The notes under the pieces were generated by a model. That model was not told the origin of the DNA, did no database searches, and saw only the letters and a program-made list of their open reading frames with translations. A DNA stretch of 64,000 nt from Ichthyophis bannanicus (lineage: Eukaryota > Chordata > Amphibia > Gymnophiona > Ichthyophiidae). A program made the translations under genes and the position numbers. The DNA lies in assembly GCA_033557465.1 (NCBI GenBank), contig CM066031.1, forward strand, positions 1,672,206,800 to 1,672,270,799. The letters run 5' to 3'. Of the stretch, positions 42,981 through 54,340 are shown one piece after another. The stretch's first letter is position 1. The number at the start of each line of letters is the position of its first letter.

Positions 42981-45332
42981 CTACAACAGTCCCTTTTTTA
43001 CCTTTAGAGATCCGCTGTGTTTGTCCCATGCTTTTTTGAATTCAGTTACTGTCCTCATCTCTACCACCTCCAATGGGAGACTATTCCACAGATCCACTAC
43101 TCTTTCCGTAAAGAAATATTTCCGCATATCACTCCTGAATCTATCTCTCTTCACCCTCATCTCATGTCCCCTCGTAGCAGAACTTGCTTTCAATTGAAAG
43201 AGGCTCTCTCCCTGAACATTTATGCCACAGAGGTATTTAAACATCTCAATCATATCACCTCTATCCCGCCTTTCCTCTAAGGTGTACATATTAAGATCCT
43301 TCAGTCTGTCCTCATATGCTTTATAATGAAGACCACTAATCATTTTAGTAGCCACCCTCTGCATCGACTCCATCCTGTTCACATCCTTTTGAAGGTGCGG
43401 TCTCCAGAATTGCACACTATACTCCAAATGAGGTCACACCAAAGACTTATACAGAGGCATTATCACCTCCTTTTTACTGCTAGCCATTCCTCTCCGTATG
43501 CACCCAAGCATCCTTCTAGCTTTTGCCGTCGCCTTTTCTACCTGTTTAGCTACTTTAAGATCATCAGACACAACCACGCCTAGGTCCCGCTCTTCTTTAG
43601 TGGACAAAAGTACTTCACCCCCTATACTCTATTGCTCCCTTGGATTGCTGCAGCCCAAATGCATGGCCTTACATTTTTTAACATTAAATCCCAGCTGCCA
43701 AATTCTAGACCATTCTTCAAGCTTAGCTAGATCCCTCCTCATGTTATCTACCCCTTCCTGGGTGTCTACTCTATTGCAGATTTTGGTATCATCCGCAAAG
43801 AGGCAAACCTTACCTGAAAGCCCTTCCGCTATATCACTAACAAAGATGTTAAAAAGAATCGGACCAAGGACAGATCTCTGGGGCACACCACTGATAACAT
43901 CCTTCTCCTCAGAGTGAGCTCCATTTACTTGTACTCTTTGTCGCCTCCCACCCAACCAATTTCTAACCCAAGCAGTAACTTTAGGGTCCATCCCTAGGGT
44001 GCTCAGTTTGTTTATAAGTCGCATGTGAGGAACAGTGTCAAAGGCTTTACTGAAATCTAAATACACCACATCTAGGGCTCTCCCTCTGTCCAACTCCCTG
44101 GTCACCCAGTCAAAGAAATCAATCAGATTTGTCTGACAAGACCTGCCTCTGGTGAATCCATGCTGCCTCGGATCCTGTAATCCGCTGGACTCCAGAAACC
44201 TCACTATTTTCTCTTTCAGCAGCGTTTCCAATAATTTACTCACCACCGAAGTTAAACTAACCGGCCTGTAGTTTTCAACCACATCCTTACTTCCGCTTTT
44301 GTGTACAGGCACCACATGAGCCTCTCTCCAGTCCTTTGGCACCACTCCAGACTCCAACGAGGCATTGAAAAGGTCAGTCAGTGGAGCTGCTAGAACGTCC
44401 CCAAGTTCCCTCAGTATTCTTGGGTGTATCCCATCCGGTCCCATCGCTTTGTCTACTTTAAGTTGAGATCGTTTCTCACGAGCACAGTCTTTTATTTTTA
44501 TTTATTTTATTTACATTCTCTTATATACCGCGCTATTCTGCATCAGTGCGGTTTACATTGAACAAACTGAAATTACATTGAACAGGGCATTATTTATTTA
44601 TTTATTTATTTTATTTCAACTTCTTATATACCGCACTCTTTGACATCAGCGCGGTTTACAAATAACAGAAAGGAACCAGAACAACAGGCTGTTTGGTATT
44701 ACATATAACAGGAGTATCAACTTGGATAACATGGGAGAACTATTTACATGGAGTATATAATCTATTAGCTAGATAGCATGCTCGAACTATTTACATAAAA
44801 TTAGCAGTGATGCTTGGAACAAGAGGGATATTGTAGATTATACTAGGGTGAGGCTGTTATAACTTGGAGATAACTATTTTATAGGGAACATTGAAAATTG
44901 TTTAAGATGTCCTTTGCTTCTGTTCCTATTTGTGGGTGTTTTCTGAGGTTCTGCTCCTGGTTCTTCATCTGTGAACACAGAACAAAAATATTTGTTAAGC
45001 AATTCCGCTTTATCCTTATCAGCTTCTACATATACCTCCCCTGCACCCTTGAGTCTGACAATACCACTCTTGCCCTTCCTCTTCTCACTAATATATCTGA
45101 AAAATGTCTTATCCCCCCATTTTATTGCATTGGCTATTTCCTCCTCCTTTTGAATCTTTGCCTTCTTGACTACTTTGCTAGCTTCTCTAAGTTTTTCCAA
45201 ATACAGATGCCTGTCTTCCTCTCTTTGAGATCTCTTGTATTTCATGAAGGCCTCCCTCTTTTTCTTCACTTTTTCAGCTACTTCTGTCGAAAACCATAGC
45301 GGTCTCCTTTTCCTTTTACCTTTATTTACCAT
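42981..45332 (-). pseudogene. CR1-4 reverse transcriptase (two stops and a SINE)
   Basis: Linker at 45332-44889 (RPLWFSTEVAEKVKKKREAF, WGDKTFFRYISEKRKG, AELLNKYFCSVFTDEE). RT at 44444-43629 with MGPDGIHPRILRELGDV, GSKDVVENYRPVSLTSV, LDVVYLDFSKAFDTVPH, ISGVPQRSVLGPILFNIFVS and the catalytic FADDTKIC. C-terminal part at 43427-42981 (EYSVQFWRPHLQKDV, KYFFTERVVDLWNSLP). All lie in one frame, broken by a TAG at 43629-43631, a TGA near 43432 where sisters have Arg, and the SINE. A young but dead copy. Confidence 0.86.
44486..44888 (-). mobile_element. SINE interrupted by an L2-tail fragment
   Basis: 44486-44593 matches the 3' half of the tRNA-SINE at 49101-49393 (CAATGTAAACCGCACTGATG and the preceding text), and its next part (TTATAACTTGGAGATAACTA) is at 44850-44888. 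Between them, 44594-44848 is another L2-tail repeat (TAAACCGCGCTGATGTCAAA, GCGGTATATAAGAAGTTG, (AAAT)n). A fragment inside a fragment, within CR1-4. Confidence 0.65.
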
Positions 45333-45455
45333 TTTAACAAAAAGGTTGGTTGCCCTTAAAATATCCCCTTTCAGTTTTTCCCACTGTTTTTCTACATCCC
45401 TCAGCTGTTTCTATCCAACTAACTACTCCCTGAGGTATTGGCCCATCTTCACATA

Positions 45456-46976
45456 AGATTGCTAATGTCCTGTGTCGGGGCGAGAACCTCTTCAGCAAGC
45501 TAATACAGGAGAAAGCCGAGTAGCTGGAGAAAGAGCAGTTGACTCTCACCAGGCTTTCTATGAAAACTGCGGACCTGGCATGGAAGAAACATCCCACTAA
45601 GGTGGCCGCCTATCCATGCCCGCATCAGTACTTCTGGGCCCAACCACAGGAGCAGCCTAAGGTGCAGACTCCCCGTTCCCAGCAGAGGGAGAAAACCCCC
45701 AAAGGCTCAAACTGCCCCCAGCCCAAGCCGGGTGCAGGGTTTTGATGGGTTCCTCAGAAGCATAGCCAGTCATCCATTGCCTGTCGAGGTACCCCGCAAG
45801 TTGGGAGTGGCTCGTCCACTTTGCCTACCAGTAGCCTCTCATCACCTCTGACTCCCGAGTGCTGCATATTGTCCAAAGAGGATATTGTCTACACTTTGCC
45901 CATTTGCCGCCTCCATACAATCCTGGGAAGTACCTCAAGTATGCCACGCACCAGAGCCTTCTGCAGGCAGAGGTTGAGGCCCTTCTCTCAGACCTTGCCA
46001 TCGAGTTGGTTCCCCTGGACCAGATCGGGCAGCAGTTCTACTCAAGGTACTTCCTGTTGCCCAAGGCCAGCAGGTTGCATGCAATTCTGAATCTCTGAAA
46101 CCTCAACCAGTTCCTAATGCACAAAAAGTTCAAAATGGTCTCATTGGGGTTGCTGTTACCGTATCTTGTCAGGACGATTAGCTATGCTCCTTGGGTCTGA
46201 AGAATGTGTACACACATATTCCGATCACCTGCATCACAAACAATACCTTTGGTTCATGCTGGGCAGCCGGCACCATCAGTACCGGGACTACCAGGTGCTT
46301 CCCTTCGGGTTGGACATGGACCCCCTGGTGGTTATTGCTGCCTTTCTCAGGACACGGGGAGGTGTCTTCATCTCCCCTTATCTGAACAACTGGCTACACT
46401 TAACATAAAGGTGCTCAAAAGTCTTGATTTTGTGATCAACTACACGTTGCAGCAGCTAGAGAGTTCATCGGGGCCATCCTTGATAACTCTCAGGCACAAG
46501 CCTTCCTGCCAGTGGACCACCTGCAGCGGCTCGTCAAGGTGGTGGGCACATTGCAGTGCTAATGCCATGCCACACCACAGCCCGTGGGCCGTTGAAGACC
46601 CTCTGACACATGGCCACCATGGTGCATGCCACTTTTCAGGCCTGCCTCTCCATGTGGCAGGCCCAGTGGACCCTGTCACGCAATGGAAGTAAGCAGAAGG
46701 CCATCTGCGAGACAGGATAGTAGTCACCATACCACTAGTGCATTCCCTGACATGGTGGCTCAAGCTGGACAACTTGCTATGGGGGTCTTCCATTTCAGCC
46801 AGCAGCCCCCTGGTAAGCTGCTTACAAAGGATGCATCAAAGCTTGGTTGGGGTGGGCACCTGGTCTCAGCATGCAGGGACTGTGGTCCATGCAGGAGAGT
46901 CTCCATCAAATCAACTTCCTTGAGCTTTGGGCCATCGTTAATGCCCTCCGTGCTTTTTGTATGCACCTGGAGAAAG
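45456..46976 (+). pseudogene. DIRS-D gag end and pol (RT-RNase H)
   Basis: gag tail: CRGENLFSKLIQEKAE, then TRLSMKTADLAWKK and a Pro/Gln/Lys-rich end at 45744. pol: VLHIVQRGYCLHFAHLPPPY, FYSRYFLLPKASRLHAILNL, then shifted frames. SLGLLLPYL, VLPFGLDMDP and SPYLNNWLHL (motif C changed from YLDDWLI, so catalytically dead), and RNase H with TKDASKLGWGGH-like text and FLELWAIVNALRAF up to the DIRS-E border. Many stops and indels. Older than DIRS-B. Confidence 0.78.
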
Positions 46977-47160
46977 CATAGTTACTCTCCTGTAACAGTT
47001 GTCCTCCAGGGACAGCAGGAATCTGTCCTCAGATAGGGGTGATATCAGCGCCTTTGGAGCCCATGCGGATCCAATCCCCAGCTTTCAAAGGAAGCCTTTG
47101 AGAGATACATTGTGCATGCGTGGTCACCTTCCTGCCCAAAGTTGCCATCTTACCTCAGTA
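46977..47160 (-). repeat. DIRS-E terminal repeat
   Basis: From TAGTTACTCTCCTGTAACAG to AAGTTGCCATCTTACCTCAG. It is clearly related to the DIRS-B terminal repeat (GCCATCTTACCTCAGT and CCAGCTTTC are shared). Confidence 0.75.
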
Positions 47161-47209
47161 TGATGATATAACTCAATGAAACAGAAAAAGAAAAACAACT
47201 CCATAGGGA

Positions 47210-47325
47210 GGAGGGAGGGTTGTGAGGACTGATTCCTGCTGTCCCTGGAGAACACCTGTTACAGATAACTACGCTTTCTCTGGGAACAAGCAGGAAGCGA
47301 GTCCTCACATATGGGACTCCCAAGC
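47210..47325 (-). repeat. DIRS-E internal complementary region
   Basis: GACTGATTCCTGCTGTCCCT, then GGAGAACACCTGTTACAG complements the nearby terminus. The following CTACGCTTTCTCTGGGAACA and AGCAGGAAGCGAGTCCTCAC should complement the missing other end. Confidence 0.75.
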
Positions 47326-47479
47326 TACAGGCTACCCAAAAAACCTGCAAAAGCTACAGGCAACCCAAAAGGTGGACCGTAAAGGGCAGCAGAGGGCGCT
47401 GATTGGCTGGAAGTCTGACACTGCAGCAGCAGCATCAAAGATGCAATTCCTACTCCAGTAGCCTGAACATCATGGGTCG

Positions 47480-48335
47480 GAGGGTAGGAGTTGCATTATT
47501 CCCCGAAGATGTGCCGGAGTACTGCCTGGCTGAAGGCACGATCCCTCTGATAGGTCTCTTCCAAACAGTAGTGCGCAGCGAAAGTGTGCACAGAGGACCA
47601 AGTGGCAGCCCAACAGATGTCCAGCAAGGGCACAGAGCACAAACTTGCCACTGAGGCCGCCATAGCACGAATATTTTGAACCGTCACATGATGCCCCAGA
47701 GAGAGCCCCGCCCGTTGATAGGCAAAGGAAATGAAGTCAGCCACCCATTGTGAGAGGGTGCACTTGGAGACTATGACCCCAAACCCACTGAGGTCAAAAG
47801 AGACAATGCTGCACTGAGCGGCGATCGGGCTGCGTCCTCTGGATGAATAAGGAAAGGGCATGCTTGCAGTTCAGCGTATATAAAGAGGCCTCCGCCCTGG
47901 AAGAATGAGGCCTGGGGAAGAAGGTGGGCAATACCACCTCTTGATTCAAATGGAAGGTAGAGAGAACCTTTGGCAAGAACTTGGGATGAGTCCAAAGGAT
48001 GACCCTGTTTTTGTGGAATCTGGTGTAGGGCGCGCATGCTACCAATGCCTGCAGCTCACTCACATGCCTGGTGGAGGCAAGTGCCATGAGGGACACTACC
48101 TTCCAAGAAAGGTACTTGGTGGCAAGTAGCCAGGGGTTCGAAGGGTGGAGCCATGAGCTTACCCAAAACCACATTGAGGTCCCACGCCACAGGTGGCGGA
48201 TGGATCAGAGGCCGGAAGAGGAAGTGGCCTTGCATAAACCGGCCCACCAGAGGGTGCATTGACACGGTCTGACCATTCAGCTTGTGGTGGTGAGCCGAGA
48301 TGGCACCTAGGTGCACTCTGACCATGTTGGACTTG
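47480..48335 (-). pseudogene. DIRS-E tyrosine recombinase, N-truncated
   Basis: Starts inside the N-terminal domain (FKSNMVRVHLGAISAHHH), then LATKYLSWKVVSLMALASTRHVSELQAL (first catalytic Arg changed to TRH context), FHLNQEVVLPTFFPRPH, VQNIRAMAAS (the His of the H-x-x-R box replaced by Gln), DICWAATWSS and the Tyr in AAHYCLEE. Frameshifts near 48170 and 47830. Dead. Confidence 0.8.
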
Positions 48336-48389
48336 AAACCAGTAATACACAAGAAGCAAGAGTAGAGGATGAGCACAGGTGCTTTATTA

Positions 48390-48431
48390 AATCCCCAATG
48401 CGTTTCGGCAGATGCCTTCTTCGGGGGGTGG
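48390..48431 (-). ncRNA. Degraded hammerhead-like motif, downstream pseudo-LTR
   Basis: Minus strand CCCC-CCGAAGA-A-GGCA-TC-TGCC-GAAACGCATT-GGGG. Stem I (CCCC/GGGG) and stem II (GGCA/TGCC) are intact. Core U4 is C, and the stem III palindrome is broken (ACGCAT). Probably inactive. Confidence 0.5.
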
Positions 48432-49100
48432 ATACTTTAATACAAAACAAAATGCATTAAAAACATATTAAAAACACAGTGGGTCAAAGAAAATGAGCAT
48501 GTTGGTTACAGTTAATATGTATAAATATAAAAATAAAAACACAATAAATATTCAATGTGACTGATAAATAAATAAAACCACATATACAAAAAAATGATTA
48601 TAAAAGTATACAGAAAAGACGCAGGGCAAATGAGAAGTCTCAAATCAATGTAAAAACCAATATGCAGACATAAATACAACATGTTACTCACATTTAAGCA
48701 CAATGGGTACAAGGACCCTAGTCGTAGATCCTCTTATGTTGTAGTCCTCACCATAAGTTGGCAACAATTGGCTCTTGCAAAATAAGACTATTGTGTATCT
48801 AATGAAACTACAATGTAACATTAAAAATAATATTAAAAATAATCTGTAGCAAAACTAACATATTGACTAAAATGACAATAATAATAAAAATGAGCCAAAC
48901 CTACTATTCTGAAACTCTCTAAAAATACAAAGGCTCAATGGCCCTAAAACAAGAAAAGGAAGTAAAAGAAACCGTGCCTCTGTGGTGAAGAACAAAAAGG
49001 ACATATGGAGTCACAAGCTTATGCTGTTATGAATATACTAAATTGTATAGCTAATGCAAACCATTATACAACTAGTCAGGAACAGAGGATTATAAATGTT

Positions 49101-49393
49101 TGTTTTTATTTATTTATTTACATTCTCTTATATACCTCACTATCTGCATCAGTGCGGTTTACATTGAACAAACTGAAATTACATTGAACAGGGCATTATA
49201 ACTTGGAGATAACTATTACAGGGAACATGGGCTATGGAGGGTTAAGTGGCTTGCCCAAGACCACAAGGAGCACCTGTGGGACTAGAAACCCCAGTCCTTC
49301 CGGCCCAAGGTTGCTGTCCTCTAGTGGGATTTGAACCCCCGACCTTCCGGCCTGAAGTACCTTGCCCCAACCACTAGGCTACTCCTCCACTCC
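49101..49393 (-). mobile_element. tRNA-derived SINE with L2-type tail
   Basis: Read on the minus strand: head GGAGTAGCCTAGTGGTTGGG (A-box region) and GGGGGTTCAAATCCCACT (B box), as in tRNA-derived SINEs, then a core with CTTGGGCAAGCCACTTAACC, similar to MIR/CORE-SINE text, and an L2-type tail (TAAACCGC, GGTATATAAGAG, (AAAT)n). The duplication ATGTT lies at 49096-49100 and 49394-49398. The empty site is seen in the other pseudo-LTR near 60597. Confidence 0.82.
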
Positions 49394-49437
49394 ATGTTGT
49401 TAATGAGAAATATAAATATGTCGTAAAAGGGAACTGA

Positions 49438-49644
49438 CTGTCCTAATGTGAAATTAAGATGAAAGTGAATAATCGGCACAGTAAAACGTCACTTAAAACT
49501 AATTTTTTTTTAAAAAAAACATCACTTAAAAACATTAGGGCAAATTATCTTTAAAAACATGAGCAAAAGGTGTGTTAAAAGATTATCAGAAAAACGATCT
49601 CTTCTCTTGAGTGAACCGTCACCACGGACAAAAAACGGACAAAA
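49438..49644 (-). other. PLE-1 3' non-coding part, proximal to Ngaro-1
   Basis: AT-rich, with no ORF. Continues the PLE 3' region that resumes at 55675 on the other side of Ngaro-1. Confidence 0.5.
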
Positions 49645-49871
49645 ATGAGGAGGCCGCGGGCAGGGTCCCTGCGGCCGACCCTAACCAGGGGCGCGGCCGG
49701 TGCGAGGACCCTGCGCGCGGCCACGGCTAGCTTTGAATTCATGGGCTCCCGGCTGTGGCAGCCACGCGGGAGCCAATCGGAGAGGATCCTGGTGGTGTGG
49801 TGGGTGGTGGGGGCCGGCGGGCAGCCTCCGCATGGTTATTCACGGCAGAGGCTGCTCGGGGGTGCCGGCTT
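49645..49871 (+). repeat. Ngaro-1 repeat A1
   Basis: ATGAGGAGGCCGCGGG to GTGCCGGCTT. Direct copy of A2 (54985-55206), about 90% by eye. Confidence 0.88.
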
Positions 49872-51714
49872 TTGCTGCGGGTCTTCGTGTGCGGCCTGAT
49901 TAGCTGGGGTTCGTGGCGGGAGGCAATGTGGCTCCTGGCGGGGACCGGCCGAGCGGCAGCAGCAGACGGGCGATCGGCGGGGCCGCGGAGAAGAGCTGGT
50001 CGCTGGCTGTGTGGTCCGGTAGGCGTGCCTGGAGTTGACGGCGAGGTGGTCTGGGGTGGCGAAGAGGATTCCCGCGCTGCAGGGCCCTTGCAGGAAAGCT
50101 GGTGAGTTCCCTGCCGTGGAGGGTGGGGGGCTTCCTTTACTGAGAGGAGGGATAACTGGGGGAAGCTGTGGGGTTTTTGTCGGGTGGGATCTTAAAAAAA
50201 AAAAAAAAAGAAAAACTAACAAAAGAAAAGAGGATATAGGCTTGGGGCTGAGATTGGGGGGGTGCATGAGGGTTCGGTCGGGGGGGCTGCGGGGGCATAG
50301 GGCTGTGTGGGGGGCTTTGGGGGTGCGGGAGGCTGGCAGGGGCGTGTGGGCCCCCCCTAGCGATGCGGATGCCGGGCAAGGGGGGAGATGGCGCGGGGGA
50401 GGGTGAGCTGTGCGCTGGGCCTCTCCCGGTGGGCTGGGGCTGCGCTGCTCAGGGGTGTTGGGTGGTCAGGGTGTGACTGTGGGGGGTGGGGGGGTTCGGG
50501 GTGGCGAATGTGTGGGTGATTTGGGTTGGCAATGGGGGGAGTGAGTGGGTCACAGGTCAGTGTTCCCTCTAATTTTCTGTAGGCTGGGTGCGCATAGAGT
50601 GTCAGCTGGGCAGTTTTGAAGGAGGGTTGAAATTTGTGCACCACATGATGACGCTCGGAGTTATATAGGAAAGTTTTGGAGAACTTCGGAAAACGTGCAT
50701 ACGCAACAACTTTTGAATTTTGAGACGTCTGTGTTGTTTTCTCTCAGAGGCAAAACTGTGATTTTGTGCGCCCGGTTGTGCCGTATGTGCGCTCGCTCAG
50801 CAAGGTGTGTGCGCGCGCTCACACGCACAGCTTCGAAGGAACAGTGCCACAGGCAGGAAGGGGGGGTGCATCCGGGTAGGGGGCGGTGGGGTTGGGGACA
50901 CCTTACTCCTGCTGGCTGGTCTACGGCTTAAGGTGATTAGGTGGTGCTGGTGGGCTTTTGCCGGGGCATATTGGCTTGGGGGTGGGCAGGGTATGTCTGG
51001 ATCTGTTCGGGGTGGGCCCTGACCACATGCGTGGTTTCCGGCAGCCCCCCCCCCCTGTTTTTTCGCTTCTGTCTCCGCAGGGGCCGGCGCTGGTGCAGTC
51101 GTCTTGGAGGCCTGGTGCTGGCGGTCGGGAGCTCTGGATGGATCCGGGCAGTGGAGCGGCCACAAGGCGAGGTGCTGCAGCGGAAGCATCCGGTGAGGCG
51201 CGGTGAAACGGCGCAGACCTGTGATGACGTCAGCCAGCTGGACGCTGGGACTGCAGCTGCCGGTGGCTGGGGGTCGAGAGGCAGGTGGGTGTTCGGGCCT
51301 ACCGGGCGTGGAATGGCATGGGCAGGATGGTCAGGGTATGTGGGGGGGGGGGGGGGTTAGGGCGGGGATGAGCAGGCGGCATTCTTGTCGGCGAGCTCGG
51401 AGTCGGCCTTCCCCTCCTACTTGGGTGATTCATCGTGGGCATCTGTGGTGGTGCTGCTGTGGAAGGGGTTGGATAGCGCAGGGGTGGTGGGGCCTGGGGC
51501 GGGAGGGGCCCATCGGGGTTGCGTTCTCAGAGCTGTCGGAAGGGGTACGGACCGACTTGCCGTAGGATATGTCAATGGCGCTGTATAGCTGTCTTGCGAC
51601 TGTTGGGAGGCAGCAAGCGCTCGGGGGAGAGCCTGAAAGGGAGCATGGAGGATGATAATGTGGGGTCGGTTACGGAGGTTGCGCGCCAGGTAGTGCCTTG
51701 GCCTCGATCCTTCT
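49872..51714 (+). other. Ngaro-1 leader, G-rich, no gene recognised
   Basis: About 1.8 kb with strong G bias, a long A run (50193-50207) and several G runs (for example 51341-51356). Long chance ORFs occur because of the GC content. I recognise no protein in them. Confidence 0.45.
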
Positions 51715-52060
51715 GTGCTTAGCCGGGGTGTGGGGCCATCTCACACTCGAGCATTCTGGGATGCTATTGGTACGCGGATTTCGTATTGGAGGCGTCCCAG
51801 ACACGCAAGGGGTGGGCGTGGTGGTGCTATGTTGGAATGTTCAGGGACAGGATGGAAGGAAACGGATGGTAATCTTGGGGCACGCAAGGTTAACCTCTGG
51901 CCGACTCAAATGTACGTTTGGTCGGGTGCTGGAGGAGGGGTGCGTGGGGCTGCCGGCCAGTTTGCAGCAGGAAGCTGGGGCGGGGGGCAGGGAGGGGGGT
52001 TGGTACCGCGGGTTGGAGGTTCAATAAGTCCACCTGCCCGATTCCAGGCTGCGCTCTGCT
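51715..52060 (+). pseudogene. Ngaro-1 gag remnant
   Basis: KVNLWPTQMYV near 51890 corresponds to DINLWLTQMSV in the Ngaro-2 gag, followed by a Gly/Ala-rich segment as in that protein. The Cys/His motif is not readable. Short and uncertain at both ends. Confidence 0.5.
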
Positions 52061-52269
52061 ATAAGGTGTGGTCACGTAGGGGTCACGCCTTGCTAGGGTG
52101 GCTTCAGCGGTATCCGCGGCTCTGGGTTCGGTTTTTTAGTTTGTTGTTGTTTTGCCGGTGCTGGGCGTAGTGGTGGCGCCTTGTCTTCGGAATTTGCCTT
52201 CAGTGCGGTGTTTGGAACCGTGGGTGGGGTTGGTTCTTTGGGGAGTTGAGTGGGGGCAGCGTGGTGGGC

Positions 52270-53175
52270 CCGTTACGGGATCCGCCTTCCCGAACTCGAT
52301 GAATTCCCCTTGGGGATAGTCCCGATGAAGGTGACTGAGCAGTTCAGGCTGATTCATAATTTGGCCTGTCTTTTGGGGGTGTTGCTGACGGTACACATTC
52401 CGTGTGCGTGATGTGCGGTGGGGGTGCGTGTCTTTTGCTCGGGCGGCGGAGGAGGTGCAGGAGGTGGGTCGGGTAGCATTGAGGGCCGAGGTTGATCTTG
52501 AATCGGCCTTTTCGCATGTTGCCAGTGCCTCCAACTGCATTTCGGGTATGGAGTTAGACTCGGTGGATGTGGTAGCTCGCCTGCAGCGGGAATAGGTTGC
52601 CAGCACGGTTGTTTCCACGGGGCGGGGCGTCGAATCCGCGCCATCGGATGGGGGCCGCGGAGCCGTGAGGGCGGATTCGCGGCCCTTGAGTCGCTTCTTG
52701 GCCAATTTCGAAGGGACATCGGTGTGGATGGAGTAGGAGTGGTCCCGTGAGGGGTTGCAGCTCTACACGGATGCGGCGGGTAGAGCGTGTACCTCGGCGG
52801 GGCCTGGTGCGTGGTCGGCTGGCCGCAGTCCTGGCTGGTGTCGGTTCGGCTGCCGATATCTCCTTCCGGGAGCGGTTTCTGCTCAGGGTGGTTTTGGAGT
52901 TCTGGCCTGATTGGCTTCGCAACCGTGAGGTGGTATGGTGGGCGGCAACGCGGCTGTGGGCAGTGTGGTCCATCGTTACTCCCGCAGGGGTTTGCCAGTG
53001 GCGGGTTGATGAGGGTGGTGGTGTTGGCATCTCTACACTTGCAGGTGTGGAGGAATGCTTGGCCTATCCCCGGCTGTATGACCGGAATTGCCGAGGCTCT
53101 TTCGCATTTCCGGTGGAGCGGTTTCGGGCTCTGGCCCAGAAGCGGATAAGGTGGGATCCGGGACCCGAGGACCTT
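52270..53175 (+). pseudogene. Ngaro-1 RT-RNase H remnant
   Basis: IPLGIVPMKVTEQFRLIHNL corresponds to SPLGVVPKKEPGKFRLIHNL in Ngaro-2. AEVDLESAF near 52488 is RT motif A. The catalytic motif C cannot be found, so most of the palm is deleted. RNase H follows with LQLYTDAAG (52755), DWLRNREVVWW, and HFRWSGF after GIAEALS near 53100, matching the end of Ngaro RNase H. Many stops. Confidence 0.68.
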
Positions 53176-53719
53176 ATAGAGCACTGGCCTTGGAGACATG
53201 CGGAGTTTACTGCAGAATTCGGTATCACTGGGGCCGTGGTCTGGGTGTCATCAGGGTTGTGATTAAGTGGTCCAATTTGGTCACGCACGGGCGGCAACCG
53301 GAAGCATTGCTTGGTGGATATATATAGTGGTGGCTAATGGGTGTGGGGGGGTTTTCCAGACTGGGGTGGGTTCGCGCTTGGGACGGTTTCATATTTGCAA
53401 AGGTGGGGGTGCGGATCACTGGTTGGGGGAGTGGTACATCGCAGGTTACTGTGAGGGGGGGTGTGTGTGCTCGGCCATCTCCTCAGGATCCGGGGCGGCC
53501 CCCGTGCATGCTGTGCCGGTCTGGCTCCTTTTGGTGAGCCTGCGGAGGACTGCATGGGGGTATGAAGCTGCCATGTCTTGGGCAGTTTTGTATTGCCTTT
53601 TTCCGGGGTCTTGCGAATAGGGAGTGGGCGGCGGCTTCGGTCGGGATGGGGGCAGGGGAGAGCTTCAACGGCCCCACGTTTGGGTTTTGGGGGCGGTTTG
53701 GGCTGTTTGGGCAAGTTTC

Positions 53720-54340
53720 CGACAATGCTCGAGGGTGCGTCTAAGTGGGCTGAGGGCTTTTTGACGTGCCCTGTGGCTGCCATGCGGCGATACCTGCGGG
53801 TGCCCCCGGGCAGGCAGGGGGCTTCTTCTGGAGTGAGGAAGTGTTGGTCTGTTTCAGATGCACGGGGTATTCCGGCGCTCGAGGCAGTCGGGAGGACGCT
53901 ATGTTGGGTGGGTGATGAGCCTACGTATTTGCGCTGCACTGGTCCTGTAGAGCATAGGATGGCGCTCTCGGGCGTGTAGGGGTTAAGTGCGGCTGTACCG
54001 GCTAAGGGGGGTTGTGGGGTTGGGGAGTTTCATTGTTCATTTATTTTGCAGGTGGGGTCTGGAGCCTTCTGAAAGTTTGGGTTCATTCACGCCTTTGTCC
54101 GATGAGCCGGTTGGCGAGTTCTGGTGAGGCGGGTGAATGCCAATCGGGGAGCGGCCCGGTTTTGGTGGCTATATCATGGCTGGGTGAGCGTGGACCCCAC
54201 GGGTCGCAGCGGCTTCCTTTGCTACAGTGCCCCGGGCGGATATCGCGACTGCCTGCAGTGTTGGGGGCAACGACCTGGCTTTTGCAGGCATTTCTGGGTG
54301 TAATTTTGCTGGGGTCTGACATTGTTCCGAGGCCTGCATG
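53720..54340 (+). pseudogene. Ngaro-1 3' coding remnant (recombinase, possible hydrolase)
   Basis: LTCPVAAMRRYLRV near 53760 resembles the CPV-x-x-x-x-x-YL segment of Ngaro tyrosine recombinases. The region after 54050 may derive from the SGNH-hydrolase ORF found in some Ngaro elements, but I can only see weak likeness. Tentative. Confidence 0.35.

Larger units (their letters stand above)
42908..45455 (-). mobile_element. CR1-4 LINE with nested SINE
   Basis: Antisense insertion into DIRS-D gag. The 3' end at 42908 (ACATAGAAACATAG repeats) matches the CR1-1 family. The ORF spans 45332-42981 in one frame except for the SINE at 44486-44888, and is truncated before the endonuclease. Confidence 0.88.
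39340..46976 (+). mobile_element. DIRS-D, decayed DIRS element with nested insertions
   Basis: A degraded left terminal-repeat-like stretch (about 39340-39480, with AAAGGAAGC and TTTTGGGA as in other DIRS ends), a T-rich leader, gag pieces (39701-40932, 42522-42907, 45456-45744) and pol (45745-46976). It is interrupted by CR1-3 and CR1-4 and cut by DIRS-E within RNase H. The outer left boundary is uncertain. Confidence 0.78.
46977..48341 (-). mobile_element. DIRS-E, 3' part of a DIRS element
   Basis: On the minus strand the terminal repeat (46977-47160), the internal complementary region (47210-47325) and the tyrosine recombinase (47480-48335) are visible. It is cut by PLE-1 at about 48342. 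The rest of DIRS-E must lie beyond the right window edge. It is inserted into the RNase H of DIRS-D. Confidence 0.82.
48342..49437 (-). repeat. PLE-1 downstream pseudo-LTR
   Basis: About 800 bp (excluding the SINE) matching 59857-60650 closely, from AATACACAAGAAG to GGGAACTGACTGTCCTAATG. One difference is a local inversion: TTTTATTTTTATATTTATAC near 60040 reads as its inverse near 48520. A hammerhead-like core is at 48390-48431. Confidence 0.87.

Noticed and set aside
49300..49390. A functional tRNA gene on the minus strand
   Set aside because: A and B box-like text is present, but the cloverleaf is not kept and the sequence continues into a SINE core and an L2-type tail flanked by a short duplication.
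52354..53199. 281-codon minus-strand ORF in Ngaro-1
   Set aside because: It is antisense to the RT/RNase H remnants, rich in Pro, His, Thr and Arg as expected from the complement of a G-rich strand, and has no recognisable domain.
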